In this document: in pieces, positions 40,327 to 50,102 of the stretch
Numbering within the stretch: the first letter of the stretch is position 1
How the letters are laid out: each line of letters starts with the position of its first letter
Source of the DNA: Ruminococcaceae bacterium UBA7212
GTDB lineage: Bacteria > Bacillota > Clostridia > Oscillospirales > Acutalibacteraceae
Reading direction: 5' to 3'
Assembly: GCA_002490525.1 (NCBI GenBank)
Contig: DKUE01000035.1
Location: 27,030 to 91,029 of the forward strand
Length of the DNA stretch: 64,000 nucleotides
Position numbers and translations under genes: made by a program
Notes under the pieces: generated by a model
Seen by the model: the letters and a program-made list of their open reading frames with translations, nothing else
Database searches by the model: none
Told to the model about the DNA's origin: nothing

Positions 40327-41412
40327 ATGCATAAACATAAAAAGCTTCGGCGCGCCATTGCCGCTGTCCTTTTGTCAGCGATCGTGCTTTGTACTGCCGG
40401 CTATTTTGTCGGCGGTGCGAATACACCGCGCGCGGCAACCGAATACCGCAAATTTCTTGCCAACACCGAGGAAACCGTGTCGCGGGCAATACGCGGTGCG
40501 GTAAAAAGTGACAATGATTACGAAAACTATCAGCCGATTTGTAATATTCCCGAAACCGCAAACGGCTATATTCCGCAAGGCTACTGTTACTGCGAAGCCC
40601 TAAAGTTACATATCATTTCCTATTATCATGCGGAAAATGCATCTGTTTTAAGCTTTTCAGATGCAGAAAACGGCATGCACACAAAGACGGTATATTTACA
40701 AAACGCAGACGGTACACCGTTCAAAGGGCATGTCGGCGGCGTTGCGGATGACACAGAATACTTATATCTCTGTGAAGACCATTCGGTGTTCCGTGTACCG
40801 CTTTCGACTGTTTCCGCGCTCCAAAACGGTGCAACAATAATACTCAGAGAACACATTATGACTGATGTAAAATGTTCTTACATAAACTGTGACGGCGAAT
40901 TTCTGTATGCAGGCGAATTTTACACCTACTACGCCGATGGACGGTACAGCACCGACCGCACACATCACATGCAAATTTCCATGACGGAACTGCATTTCGC
41001 CCACTGCAACGCCTATCGGCTTTCCGACCTGAAAAATGCTTTTTCAGACACGCCTGTCGCCCCCGCCGTTCCGAGCATGGTCTTTACCACCCCGAATCTT
41101 GTGCAGGGGTTTGCACGCCTTGCGGACGGCACGTTTGCATTGAGCACCTCATACGGGCGCAATACGGATGCACATCTTTTGCGCTTTTCGGATGTTACAA
41201 AGAGCGATCCCGACTACCAGATTACCTATTTAAATGCAGATATCCCCGTCTACAGCCTCTCAAAAGACGCTCAAACGGACAGTCTGCGATTACCGCCTAT
41301 GTTAGAGGGTATCGACTCGGACGGTACGCAAATCATGGGTATTTTTGAATCGGGCGCACAAAAATACAGCAACGGGAAATTCCTTGTGAATTCTGTGTGC
41401 ACATTTGGGTGA
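40327..41412 (+). CDS. Secreted protein of unknown function, sulfatase operon
   Basis: About 361 residues. An N-terminal signal or anchor (about 8-27, K-L-R-R-A then a hydrophobic stretch) precedes a soluble domain rich in short beta strands, e.g. repeats of L-H-I-I-S-Y-Y and Y-L-Y-L-C-E-D-H-S-V-F-R-V-P-L, G-F-A-R-L-A-D-G-T-F-A-L-S-T-S-Y, which hints at a beta-propeller. I do not recognise a family. GGGGGA precedes ATG 40327, 14 bases after the maturase stop, so it is co-transcribed with the sulfatase genes and may bind or process sulfated glycan. That role is inference. Confidence 0.75.
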   Translation: MHKHKKLRRAIAAVLLSAIVLCTAGYFVGGANTPRAATEYRKFLANTEETVSRAIRGAVKSDNDYENYQPICNIPETANGYIPQGYCYCEALKLHIISYYHAENASVLSFSDAENGMHTKTVYLQNADGTPFKGHVGGVADDTEYLYLCEDHSVFRVPLSTVSALQNGATIILREHIMTDVKCSYINCDGEFLYAGEFYTYYADGRYSTDRTHHMQISMTELHFAHCNAYRLSDLKNAFSDTPVAPAVPSMVFTTPNLVQGFARLADGTFALSTSYGRNTDAHLLRFSDVTKSDPDYQITYLNADIPVYSLSKDAQTDSLRLPPMLEGIDSDGTQIMGIFESGAQKYSNGKFLVNSVCTFG

Positions 41413-41465
41413 ATGTAGGGCGGATATTTCGTCCGTCTGTGGGCGAACACAGCCTACCCCTACAG
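41404..41465. repeat. Degenerate intergenic repeat
   Basis: A GC-rich stretch ending in CCTACCCCTACAG lies immediately after the secreted-protein gene; its left part can pair weakly with its right part. It shares the CCCCTACA-type end with 20450-20500. Non-coding. Confidence 0.3.
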
Positions 41466-41472
41466 AAAAAGC

Positions 41473-41516
41473 AAAAGGGACCCGAAAGCGTTCGCATCGC
41501 TTTCGGGTCCCCTTTT
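41473..41516. terminator. Bidirectional terminator
   Basis: A stem of 18 bases (41473-41490 / 41498-41516, with one small offset) and T-runs on both strands separates the converging sulfatase operon and GH3 gene. Confidence 0.88.
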
Positions 41517-41531
41517 TAATTGTAATGATAA

Positions 41532-43964
41532 TCAGATGCCTTTCAGCTTGTCAAGATTCTTCAGTGTATTCGGAACACCCTTCAGAATTTTGCCCATGCC
41601 CTTACCGAACTTATCCTCGTTGAGAATAATCAGCAAGCCATCTGCCATTTGCGGGCTGAACAAACCGAAACTCATAGAAATAAAATTCTTTACGGGCGTT
41701 TGCAAAGCAATTGCACCCGCCATGGTATCGGTACCCAGCATTTTCGCAAACATACGGTTAAATCTGCCGCCCCATTTACCGTCCACAGCGTCCTCAATCG
41801 TATTACCGACAGTCAGCTTCTGGCTCTTATCTCTGGTTGACGGCGGAATCGCATGACCGAGTACCGCAGCAAATGATGCATCACCGACATGCATAATATC
41901 TGCACCGTAATACTCGGGCGCAGAAACTCTGTAATCGGGAATTTCTGCCGTGACCGTGGATGTAACCTCTACTGTCGCTTCCAAGCGAATATCACGGCTG
42001 GACGCACCGACAAGAATTTTGAACGCACCGCCTTCCACGTGCCAGTCATGAATATTTACATTGTAGTAAGCAAATGCACGTTTATCAAGTGTGATTTCGA
42101 CGGTTTTTTCCTCACCCGCTTTTAAGAAGACCTTCTTGAAGCCCTTCAGCTCTTTTGCGGGGCGGTAAATGGTGCTTTCCAAATCGCTCACATACAGCTG
42201 TGCAATTTCGGCACCGTCCCTTGCACCGATGTTCTTCACCTTAAAGGAAACCGTTACCGTATCGGTATCCTGTATTTTCTCGGCGCTGAGCTGCAAATCG
42301 CTGTATTCAAAGTTCGTATAGGAAAGTCCGTGACCGAACGGGAAACGAACGGCTTTATTTGCGGTATCGTAATATCTGTAACCGACATAAACGCTTTCTC
42401 TGTATTCCACGGAAACGGGCGTACCGGGGAAATAGTTTGCGCTGGAATTATCTTCCAAAGCGCAGGGATAGGTCTCAGCCAGCTTTGCACTCGGATTGAC
42501 ATCGCCGAACAGAACATCGCAAACCGCACTGCCGCATGCCTGACCGGTCAAAAATTCATTCAGGATTGCAGGGACCTCGTCAGCCCACGGCATTTCTACA
42601 GCCGCACCGCCCGAAAGCACAACCACTACATTCTTGTTGACCTTCAGCACCTCATTCACCAAACGGTTATGAAGCGGCGGGATACCCAAATGCTTTCTGT
42701 CATTGCCTTCGGTTTCAAACGCATCGGTCAGACCGATAAACATAAGCACCGTTTCGGCATTCTTTGCCTTTTCAACCGCTTCTGCCACAAAGGTATCGTC
42801 CGACACCTTATTTTTCTTCGCGGTCGAGTAACCCTGTGCATACTGGAATTCCACACCCATCTGTACAAGCGTTTCAAATGCGGAATCCAATTGAATCGGA
42901 TTGATAAGTGAAGAGCCCGCACCCTGGTAACGGGGCTTTTTCGCCATTTCACCGATAACAGTCAGTTTTGTATTCTTTTTCAACGGCAGAATATTACCGT
43001 CATTTTTCATAAGTACCATGCACTGTCCTGCGATTTCACGTGCCAGCTTATGATGTGCCGCTGCATCATAGGTATGCTTGCCGAGCACCGCCTGGCCTTT
43101 CAGCGCCATATCAATCAGGCGGTCCACCAGTTCATCGAGGTAGCTTTCCTCTACAAGTCCCTGCTTGACTGCTTCTACAATCTGCTTATCACCGACGCCG
43201 TTAGAAGAGGGCATTTCCAGTTCCTGCCCCGCCAAGAGCCCGGGTACGCGCTCATTCTCTGCGCCCCAGTCTGTGACAACAATGCCCTTAAAATCCCATT
43301 CCGTACGCAAAACATCGGTCAAAAGCCACTTATTTTCCGCACAGTATGTACCGTTCAGACGCTCATATGCCGCCATAATTGTCCACGGCTGTGATTTTTT
43401 CACTGCGGTTTCAAACGGTGCCAAATAGATTTCGCGCAGGGTGCGCTCATCAACAACCGTGTTCACCGTCATGCGGCGGGTTTCCTGATTGTTCGCTGCA
43501 AAGTGCTTCACGGATGTGCCGATGCCCTTGCTCTGCACACCGTTGATAAATGCCGCCGCCATTTCGCCTGCAAGCAACGGGTCTTCTGAAAAATACTCAA
43601 AGTTTCTGCCGCACAAAGGGGAACGCTTAATATTGGTGCCGGGCCCCAAAAGCACGGAAACCTGCTCTTTTAAGCACTCTTCACCGAGTGCTTCGCCCAT
43701 TTTGTAAATCAAATCCGTATCCCAGGAGCATGCGGTAGCCGATGCGGTCGGATAACAAATTGCGGGAACGCCCTTTAAGGACAGCTTTTCATCCTTGCTG
43801 GTCTTTTCCTCAACGCGTTTGCGGATACCGTGCGGGCCGTCGGTCAGCATAATCGACGGTACCTCTGCATGACGGATTTCTTCGGTGTGCCAGTAGTCCT
43901 TACCGGAGCACAGGCTGGCTTTTTCTTCCAAAGTCATTTTGGCAAGAATTTCAGGATGCTTCAT
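41532..43964 (-). CDS. Glycoside hydrolase family 3 (beta-glucosidase type)
   Basis: 810 residues. The GH3 N-terminal barrel (about 1-300) holds the nucleophile Asp232 in G-I-V-V-T-D-W-G-A and K-H-F-A-A-N-N-Q-E; the C-terminal alpha/beta domain (about 310-520) and fibronectin III-like domain (about 560-640) follow. An extra C-terminal tail of about 140 residues (from R-V-S-A-P-E-Y-Y) ends the protein and is not part of classical GH3 enzymes. No signal peptide, so oligosaccharides are hydrolysed inside the cell. Ribosome binding site GGAGG. It is a single-gene unit near other sugar-use genes. Confidence 0.92.
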   Translation of the reverse strand: MKHPEILAKMTLEEKASLCSGKDYWHTEEIRHAEVPSIMLTDGPHGIRKRVEEKTSKDEKLSLKGVPAICYPTASATACSWDTDLIYKMGEALGEECLKEQVSVLLGPGTNIKRSPLCGRNFEYFSEDPLLAGEMAAAFINGVQSKGIGTSVKHFAANNQETRRMTVNTVVDERTLREIYLAPFETAVKKSQPWTIMAAYERLNGTYCAENKWLLTDVLRTEWDFKGIVVTDWGAENERVPGLLAGQELEMPSSNGVGDKQIVEAVKQGLVEESYLDELVDRLIDMALKGQAVLGKHTYDAAAHHKLAREIAGQCMVLMKNDGNILPLKKNTKLTVIGEMAKKPRYQGAGSSLINPIQLDSAFETLVQMGVEFQYAQGYSTAKKNKVSDDTFVAEAVEKAKNAETVLMFIGLTDAFETEGNDRKHLGIPPLHNRLVNEVLKVNKNVVVVLSGGAAVEMPWADEVPAILNEFLTGQACGSAVCDVLFGDVNPSAKLAETYPCALEDNSSANYFPGTPVSVEYRESVYVGYRYYDTANKAVRFPFGHGLSYTNFEYSDLQLSAEKIQDTDTVTVSFKVKNIGARDGAEIAQLYVSDLESTIYRPAKELKGFKKVFLKAGEEKTVEITLDKRAFAYYNVNIHDWHVEGGAFKILVGASSRDIRLEATVEVTSTVTAEIPDYRVSAPEYYGADIMHVGDASFAAVLGHAIPPSTRDKSQKLTVGNTIEDAVDGKWGGRFNRMFAKMLGTDTMAGAIALQTPVKNFISMSFGLFSPQMADGLLIILNEDKFGKGMGKILKGVPNTLKNLDKLKGI

Positions 43965-44104
43965 ATTTCTCCTCCATAGAAAAATTTATGATTTAACAAA
44001 AACGGCAATAAATTTTGCCTAAAATCCAACAAGTATAATAGTAACGCAAAATAGTAATTTTTGCAAGAAATTTTTATGAAAAACAGACAAACAATACAAC
44101 CGGA

Positions 44105-45406
44105 TTATTCCGACAGCGTTTCTCCGCCAATTCCTAAAATATCCGCAGATTCGGCTTGCTCCAAATCCTCTACCGTGCGCAGCTTTTTTCGGATGATAGA
44201 ATTGCGGTGCTGTGCATCATCCAACGTTTTTCCTGCTTCGTCGATTTTTTTCTTCGCCTTTTCAAGAATCGTACCGAAATTCTCATACTGCGCCTTTGCC
44301 GCACTCAAAAGCAGACGCACCTCATTGGCTTTTTCATTGATGGCAACCGTTTTAAAGCCCATGGAAAGCGAATTCAGCAGTGCGGTAATTGTAGAAGGTC
44401 CCGCTACCATCACGTTGCAATCGTTTTGGATTTTCTCAAGCACCCCTGACTGTGAGGAAACAATTTCGGCATATAAACCCTCGGTTGCAAGATACATAAT
44501 TGCAAACGGCGTGGTTTTGGGCACATTAATGTATTTTTTAATCAGCTTTGCCTCGCCGTACACACGGTTCTCCAATTCCTTGCGTGCCGCTTTTACCGCA
44601 TCGGCATCGGCATGCTCGGCGGCCGTACAAAGCCGCACATAATCCTCCAGCGGGAATTTGGAATCTACAGGCAGATATGTAATTTTGTTTTTGTCGTCAT
44701 TTTGGGGAATCCGAATGGCAAATTCCACGCGCTCCGAATCTTTTTCGCCCGTCGCCACATTTTTTTCATACATATTGGGAATGGTTTGGTCAAGAATCGC
44801 CTCTAACTGCACCTCTGCCCATGTACCGCGTGCCTTCACATTCGTCAGCACCCGATTGAGCGCACCGACATTATCTGTCACACCGACGGATAATTCCTTC
44901 ATTTCCCCCAAAGAGGTATACAGTTTTTCCAGCTGGTCGGAAACGGTCTTAAACGAGGTATTTAAACGCGTTGTTAATGTGGAAGTCAGTTTTTCATCCA
45001 CTGTCATACGCATTTCATCGAGCTTTTTCTCATTGCTTTCCTGCATTTTCAAAACAGCGGTTTCTACAGCCTTGGATTGCTTCTCATTTTGTGCAAGCGT
45101 ACGGTCGCGAATATCGTTCATGGATTTTGTGACGGTTTCGGTCAGTACAATACGCTGTTCGAAATTCGCCTTGGTCATTGCCTCTAATTTTTGGCCCATA
45201 TCGTTCAGGCTGTTTGCCAGTTCCATACGGTTGCGGGAAAATTCATCCGCAGTGGTTTTCTGCAATATGTCCAGTTTTTGAGAAAGCTGCCCAACCGCCT
45301 GTGCCGTGCTGTCATCTTTTTTGCGGAACTGTAAAATAATCAGCAGTACAATGCCAAGCAAAACAAGTCCCGATAAAATTAAAATAAAAACGCCCAAATC
45401 GTTCAT
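44105..45406 (-). CDS. rmuC: DNA recombination protein RmuC
   Basis: About 433 residues: an N-terminal membrane helix (about 5-25), a long coiled-coil region (about 35-200), and the RmuC domain from about 205, with R-G-x-W-A-E-V-Q-L-E-A-I-L, L-P-V-D-S-K-F-P-L-E-D-Y and T-P-F-A-I-M-Y-L-A-T-E-G-L-Y-A-E-I-V. RmuC limits inversion of short inverted repeats and resembles restriction-type nucleases. The ATG at 45406 has GGAGG; the frame opens at 45439. Single gene. Confidence 0.92.
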   Translation of the reverse strand: MNDLGVFILILSGLVLLGIVLLIILQFRKKDDSTAQAVGQLSQKLDILQKTTADEFSRNRMELANSLNDMGQKLEAMTKANFEQRIVLTETVTKSMNDIRDRTLAQNEKQSKAVETAVLKMQESNEKKLDEMRMTVDEKLTSTLTTRLNTSFKTVSDQLEKLYTSLGEMKELSVGVTDNVGALNRVLTNVKARGTWAEVQLEAILDQTIPNMYEKNVATGEKDSERVEFAIRIPQNDDKNKITYLPVDSKFPLEDYVRLCTAAEHADADAVKAARKELENRVYGEAKLIKKYINVPKTTPFAIMYLATEGLYAEIVSSQSGVLEKIQNDCNVMVAGPSTITALLNSLSMGFKTVAINEKANEVRLLLSAAKAQYENFGTILEKAKKKIDEAGKTLDDAQHRNSIIRKKLRTVEDLEQAESADILGIGGETLSE

Positions 45407-45491
45407 AAACGACCTCCGTATGTTCATTATTGTATTCAAAAAATTTATAAAATTATATCAAAATACCGTTGAAAATATTAAAATTCCGCAA

Positions 45492-46262
45492 TTACTTTTC
45501 GGCTGTTCGGCCGTTTTTTCGGCACACCGCTGCATATGCCCGCGGTGTCATACCGAATGCCTTTTTAAAACAGGCAATAAAATAAGATTCCGAACAAAAG
45601 GAAAGCGTATACGCCGTTTGCTCACAGCTGCATCCGTTTTCGAGCAGCAGCTGTGCTTCGCGCAATTTGCGCGACAAAATATAGCCGCTCAGGGATTCCC
45701 CCGTTTCCCGCTTGAAAATTGCGGAAAGATAATCAGCGGTAATGCCGTCCACCTCTGCCAATGCCGCAACTGTAAGCTTTTCGTGCAGGTGGCGCTCAAT
45801 ATACGCAATACAGCGGCGCACATGCGGAGAATACCGAAGTCTTCCGTGCACCTTTGCAACAAGCGCAGTCAATTCCACCGCCTTTTGCGTCAGAAATTCC
45901 GCAATTTGCGCCGTATTTTGCAAGGTATCCACACTCTGTATGTATCGGTCGCTTAAATTATAAGCGTACAGCTCATCCAGTCCGCCCCGAATGGCGGCAC
46001 GTACGGCGAGGGTAATACTGCTGACCGCCCAATACTGCATCTGACGCAAATCATTGTCCGACAGCCGTCCGATAACAAAGCCGTTTTGAAAATACTGCTG
46101 CATCTTATCTTCCAAGAGCGTGACCTCGCCGCGTTCAACGCAGCTGTAAAATTCCGTTTCCAACTGATACGGCGTGTGGCATACTTCGCCCTCACGCTGT
46201 TCAAAAACTGCCCCGCGCGGTGTCTTCGGCACAATTTGAATACTTTGCAGGTTAACTCGCAT
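45492..46262 (-). CDS. AraC-family transcriptional regulator
   Basis: About 256 residues. An N-terminal part without clear homology (helical, W-A-V-S-S-I-T-L-A-V-R-A-A region) precedes two C-terminal helix-turn-helix motifs (about 155-250): H-E-K-L-T-V-A-A-L-A-E-V and the end consensus C-S-E-S-Y-F-I-A-C-F-K-K-A-F-G-M-T-P-R-A-Y. ATG 46262 follows GAGGGTG; the frame opens at 46316. It is divergent from the esterase-GH31-GPH operon and is its probable regulator, responding to a sugar or sugar ester. Confidence 0.88.
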   Translation of the reverse strand: MRVNLQSIQIVPKTPRGAVFEQREGEVCHTPYQLETEFYSCVERGEVTLLEDKMQQYFQNGFVIGRLSDNDLRQMQYWAVSSITLAVRAAIRGGLDELYAYNLSDRYIQSVDTLQNTAQIAEFLTQKAVELTALVAKVHGRLRYSPHVRRCIAYIERHLHEKLTVAALAEVDGITADYLSAIFKRETGESLSGYILSRKLREAQLLLENGCSCEQTAYTLSFCSESYFIACFKKAFGMTPRAYAAVCRKNGRTAEK

Positions 46263-46386
46263 AGCGCCACCCTCTCGAATTTGTTGTTTCATCCGATTTT
46301 TTACAGTATACCACAAACGCCCGAATAAATAAAGAAATACTATAAAAATACAGGATTTTTAACATAGTATACTTCTAAATGTCGGA

Positions 46387-46415
46387 TTGCAAAACCTGTA
46401 AAACTGTGATATACT
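46387..46415 (+). promoter_or_regulatory. Promoter of the esterase/GH31/GPH operon
   Basis: TTGCAA (46387-46392) and TATACT (46410-46415) with a 17-base spacer lie 35 bases before the GTG start. GTATAC-containing motifs at about 46305 and 46367 in the same gap could be regulator sites. Confidence 0.65.
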
Positions 46416-46449
46416 ACCGATAAATTCTTCGCTTTAAAGAGATGATTTT

Positions 46450-47781
46450 GTGAATAATGTTGAAATTAAAACCGACTGCGGCACACTTCGTGGGTTGGAA
46501 AACGAGTCCTGTTTAGAATTTCGCGGGATTCGCTATGCAAAAGCGGAACGGTTTAAATATCCCGAACAGGTCACGCACTGGGACGGCATATATGACGCAA
46601 CCGCATACCGTGCCTGCGCCTTTCAGCACCGCGCATTTGAGGATGACGCCACAGTCAATGCATTTTATCATAACGAATTTCGAAAGGGCCTTTCCTTTAC
46701 CTATGATGATGACTGTCTGTTTTTGAATATCTGGGTGCCGAAAAACGCGCAAAACTGCCCTGTAATTCTGTACATACACGGCGGCAGTTTCACAGGCGGC
46801 AGTGCGAATGAAGGGCAAATCAGCGGTGTTCGTTTTGCAGAGAAGGGCGTAATTTTGGTCGCCTGCAATTACCGGCTCGGCGCCTTCGGTTTTTGTGCGC
46901 ACCCCGACGTCACAGCAAAAAACGGTGCATGCGGCAATCAGGGATTGTTTGACCAGACAGCGGCAATCCGCTGGGTGAAAGAAAACATTGCCGCGTTCGG
47001 CGGCGACCCCGGTCGAATCACCTTAATGGGGCAAAGTGCAGGCGCCATGAGCGTGGATATTCATTTAAACAATCCGCTGTGCCGCAATATGTTTACCGGT
47101 GCAATACTGCTCAGCGGCGCGGGTCTGCAAAGATACTTTGCAAGGCCCCTCGCACCCGAAAAAACCGTTTCCTTTTGGAATCTGATTATGCAAAATGCGG
47201 GTGTTTCGTCTATGCGGGCATTACAAGAAACCGATGCACAGACATTATATTTTGCCTGGAAAAAGGCATGCAAACAGGATAAGCTCAGTTTACTGCACAC
47301 GATGCCCGTGTATGACGGCGTACTGCTCCAAAAAGGCATGTTCTCAAAAGAAACCATTCCGGACATACCGTATTTGCTCGGCACGACTGCCGACGATATG
47401 ATGCCCTTCTTCTTAGAAACATTTGCAAAAAAATGGGGTGCATACGCAAAAAAACATCACAAAAGCAAATGCTATATTTATAATTTTTCAAGACGCCTGC
47501 CGGGTGATGAAGCGGGCGCGTGGCATTCATCGGATTTACTGTATGCTTTCTCTACACTGGATTTCAACTGGCGGCCGTTTCGGAACACGGACCGAGACAT
47601 TGCGGAACAGTTGTCCGATGCGCTCTGTGCCTTCGCCGCAAACGGCGACCCAAACTGCGAAAGTATTCCGCAATGGCGGGACGATTACAAAAATCCGATG
47701 CATTTTTGTGAAAACACCTGCATGAAGCACTGGAACACACGGCACCATGTATACAACACACTGACAGGCAAGGGATTTTAA
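46450..47781 (+). CDS. Carboxylesterase (type B, COesterase family)
   Basis: 443 residues, slightly shorter than the usual 480-520. Motifs: R-G-I-R-Y-A-K-A, D-C-L-F-L-N-I-W-V-P, the oxyanion hole in Y-I-H-G-G-S-F, and the nucleophile serine in G-Q-S-A-G-A near residue 197. The catalytic His and Glu are expected in F-F-L-E-T-F-A and near the A-W-H-S-S-D segment. No signal peptide. Start is GTG after AGAGATGA. As first gene of a glycan-use operon it likely removes acyl or feruloyl-type esters from imported oligosaccharides. Confidence 0.88.
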   Translation: MNNVEIKTDCGTLRGLENESCLEFRGIRYAKAERFKYPEQVTHWDGIYDATAYRACAFQHRAFEDDATVNAFYHNEFRKGLSFTYDDDCLFLNIWVPKNAQNCPVILYIHGGSFTGGSANEGQISGVRFAEKGVILVACNYRLGAFGFCAHPDVTAKNGACGNQGLFDQTAAIRWVKENIAAFGGDPGRITLMGQSAGAMSVDIHLNNPLCRNMFTGAILLSGAGLQRYFARPLAPEKTVSFWNLIMQNAGVSSMRALQETDAQTLYFAWKKACKQDKLSLLHTMPVYDGVLLQKGMFSKETIPDIPYLLGTTADDMMPFFLETFAKKWGAYAKKHHKSKCYIYNFSRRLPGDEAGAWHSSDLLYAFSTLDFNWRPFRNTDRDIAEQLSDALCAFAANGDPNCESIPQWRDDYKNPMHFCENTCMKHWNTRHHVYNTLTGKGF

Positions 47782-47783
47782 GT

Positions 47784-50084
47784 ATGCCGAAATTTCACCA
47801 CTCTTTCAAACCGTCCAAAGAAGCGCCGACACAATACATCTATACCGACGGTGATACCACCGCACAGTTGGATTTTGTCAGTGAAAGCTGTATGCGCACA
47901 GCCATTTATAAAAATGCGGACAGCATGCTGCCCACCTATTCTGTCAATCCTGAAAATACGGTTCTGCCGAAACCGCGCCACCGTCTTTGCACTGACGGCT
48001 TCTCCCTTTTCACACCGCAAACCGCGAAAACCGCAGACAGCATGCAATTTGAATTGCCGAACGGCATCAAAATCGTATTGCACACAGAAAATTTTCTGTT
48101 GCAATACTACCGAAACAGCACACTGCTGTTTTCGGACCGTGCACCGCTTGCATACAATTTCGAACAGGAATTCGGGAAAGAAACTTACCATTACATTACC
48201 CGCAGCCCGAAAGAGCGTATTTTCGGTGTGGGTGATAAAGCAGGTACTCTTGACAAGGCAGGCAGAGCGTTTCGCATAGAAACCGCAGATGCGATGGGCT
48301 ATAACGCCGCAGAAAGCGACCCGCTTTATAAGCACATCCCGTTTTTCATCTGTGAAAACGAGGTCGGCTGTTACGGCATATTTTATGATACCGCCGACAC
48401 CTCATATATAGATTTCGGCAAGGAAATCAACAACTATTACCCGCCCTACAAGTATTTTAAAACCGAGGATGACTGTCTCGTTTATTACGTATTTTTCGGC
48501 ACAAAGCTTTCCGTTTTACAGCAATTCACACGCCTTTGCGGAAAACAGGCATTTCCGCCGTATTACAGCTTCCAATACTGCGCCAGCACCATGGCATATA
48601 CCGATGCACCGCACGCACAGGAAAAAATGGATGCATTTCTGGAAAAGCTTCGGGAGACAGACTTGTCCTGCGGCGGATTTTATCTTTCCTCGGGGTATAC
48701 CTCTATCGGCATACAGCGGTGTGTATTTCACTGGAACCGCGAAAAATTTCCTGACCCGCAGGGCTTTATACAAAAATTCCATGAAAACGGCATCGCAATT
48801 ATTCCGAATATTAAACCTGCATTTTTAGAGAGCCACCCGCTTTACAAAACGATTGCCGGCAACGGTTGGTTTGTAAAAAATCCCGACGGCACGCCGTTCG
48901 TGACGGAATTTTGGGACGGTTTAGGCAGTTATTTAGATTTCACGAATCCCGAGGCTTTTGCATTTTGGAAACAGCAGGTCACAAAAACCCTTTTGGATTA
49001 CGGCATTGCCGCCACCTGGAACGACAACAATGAATTTGACATTCGCGACTGTGATGCGATGGCAAGCGGCTTTGGAAACGGTACGGTTGCTGCACACCGC
49101 ATCCGTCCGTTGCTTACCTATTTAATGGTCTGTGCCTCTTACGAGGCACAGACAGCAAAAAATCCGCAGCTGCGTCCGTTTTTATCCACACGCAGCGGCA
49201 ATATTGCCGTGCGGCGGCTGGCGCAGACCTGGTCGGGGGACAACACAACCTCATTTCGGGATTTGCGGTACTGCCATTACATCGGTCTTACCATGTCGAT
49301 GTCGGGACTGTACTTTTACGGACACGATTTGGGCGGGTTCCACGGTGCCATGCCGTCGCGTGATCTGTTGCTTCGCTGGTTACAGCATGGCATTTTCGAG
49401 CCGCGGTTCACCATACATTCCTGGAACGCAGACGGCTCGGCAACCATGCCGTGGAGCTATCCCGATTGCATAGATACGGTCCGCACCCTGTTTGCACAAA
49501 GAAAACAGCTTCTGCCGTACATCTATACTTGCGCATATCAAGCCGTCGAACAGGAAATCCCCTTAAACGCCCCGCCGTTTTTGTATTATGACGACGATAT
49601 GTTATACCGCTATCCCGATGAAATGATGCTCGGCAGAGATGTGTTGGCGGCATTCGTATTTGACGAGGGTCAAACCTCCGCAAACGTATATTTACCGAAA
49701 GGCTCCGATTGGTATTTGGGCGAACAGCGATATCAAGGCGGGCAGACGCTTACACTCTCCCTGCCGCCGAACGCACCTATGCCGTACTTCATACGCGGCG
49801 GCTGTGTGTTGCCGACCGATGAGGCACCTTACGGCTTTCATACCGAAGAAGAACTGATATTTACCGTATATCCTGTGGAAAACGGTACATTTGAAAGCGA
49901 ATTCTTCACGGATGACGGCATCAGCTTCGGCTATCTGCAAAACAACTGCGTACATCTGAAATTCACGGTTGCCTGCACAGAAAATACCGTATCTGTAACT
50001 TGCGAAAACACAGGAAATATGTCGCTTGTACCGCGGCTCCGCCTGTGCGCAGGCGACAGCAGAACCTTCACGGTAAAAAAATAA
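47784..50084 (+). CDS. Glycoside hydrolase family 31 (alpha-glucosidase/alpha-xylosidase type)
   Basis: 766 residues. The GH31 N-terminal beta domain, (beta/alpha)8 barrel and C-terminal beta domains are present. The nucleophile is Asp414 in T-W-N-D-N-N-E-F (family G-x-W-x-D-M-N-E); L-S-R-S-G-N-I-A-V-R-R is the R-S-x-x-x-G-x-Q-R-Y equivalent, with W-S-G-D-N as acid/base region. F-G-V-G-D-K-A-G supports it. No signal peptide, so it acts on imported oligosaccharides. Starts 2 bases after the esterase stop. Exact linkage cannot be read. Confidence 0.92.
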   Translation: MPKFHHSFKPSKEAPTQYIYTDGDTTAQLDFVSESCMRTAIYKNADSMLPTYSVNPENTVLPKPRHRLCTDGFSLFTPQTAKTADSMQFELPNGIKIVLHTENFLLQYYRNSTLLFSDRAPLAYNFEQEFGKETYHYITRSPKERIFGVGDKAGTLDKAGRAFRIETADAMGYNAAESDPLYKHIPFFICENEVGCYGIFYDTADTSYIDFGKEINNYYPPYKYFKTEDDCLVYYVFFGTKLSVLQQFTRLCGKQAFPPYYSFQYCASTMAYTDAPHAQEKMDAFLEKLRETDLSCGGFYLSSGYTSIGIQRCVFHWNREKFPDPQGFIQKFHENGIAIIPNIKPAFLESHPLYKTIAGNGWFVKNPDGTPFVTEFWDGLGSYLDFTNPEAFAFWKQQVTKTLLDYGIAATWNDNNEFDIRDCDAMASGFGNGTVAAHRIRPLLTYLMVCASYEAQTAKNPQLRPFLSTRSGNIAVRRLAQTWSGDNTTSFRDLRYCHYIGLTMSMSGLYFYGHDLGGFHGAMPSRDLLLRWLQHGIFEPRFTIHSWNADGSATMPWSYPDCIDTVRTLFAQRKQLLPYIYTCAYQAVEQEIPLNAPPFLYYDDDMLYRYPDEMMLGRDVLAAFVFDEGQTSANVYLPKGSDWYLGEQRYQGGQTLTLSLPPNAPMPYFIRGGCVLPTDEAPYGFHTEEELIFTVYPVENGTFESEFFTDDGISFGYLQNNCVHLKFTVACTENTVSVTCENTGNMSLVPRLRLCAGDSRTFTVKK

Positions 50085-50102
50085 ATACTGAGAGGTATAT
50101 TT

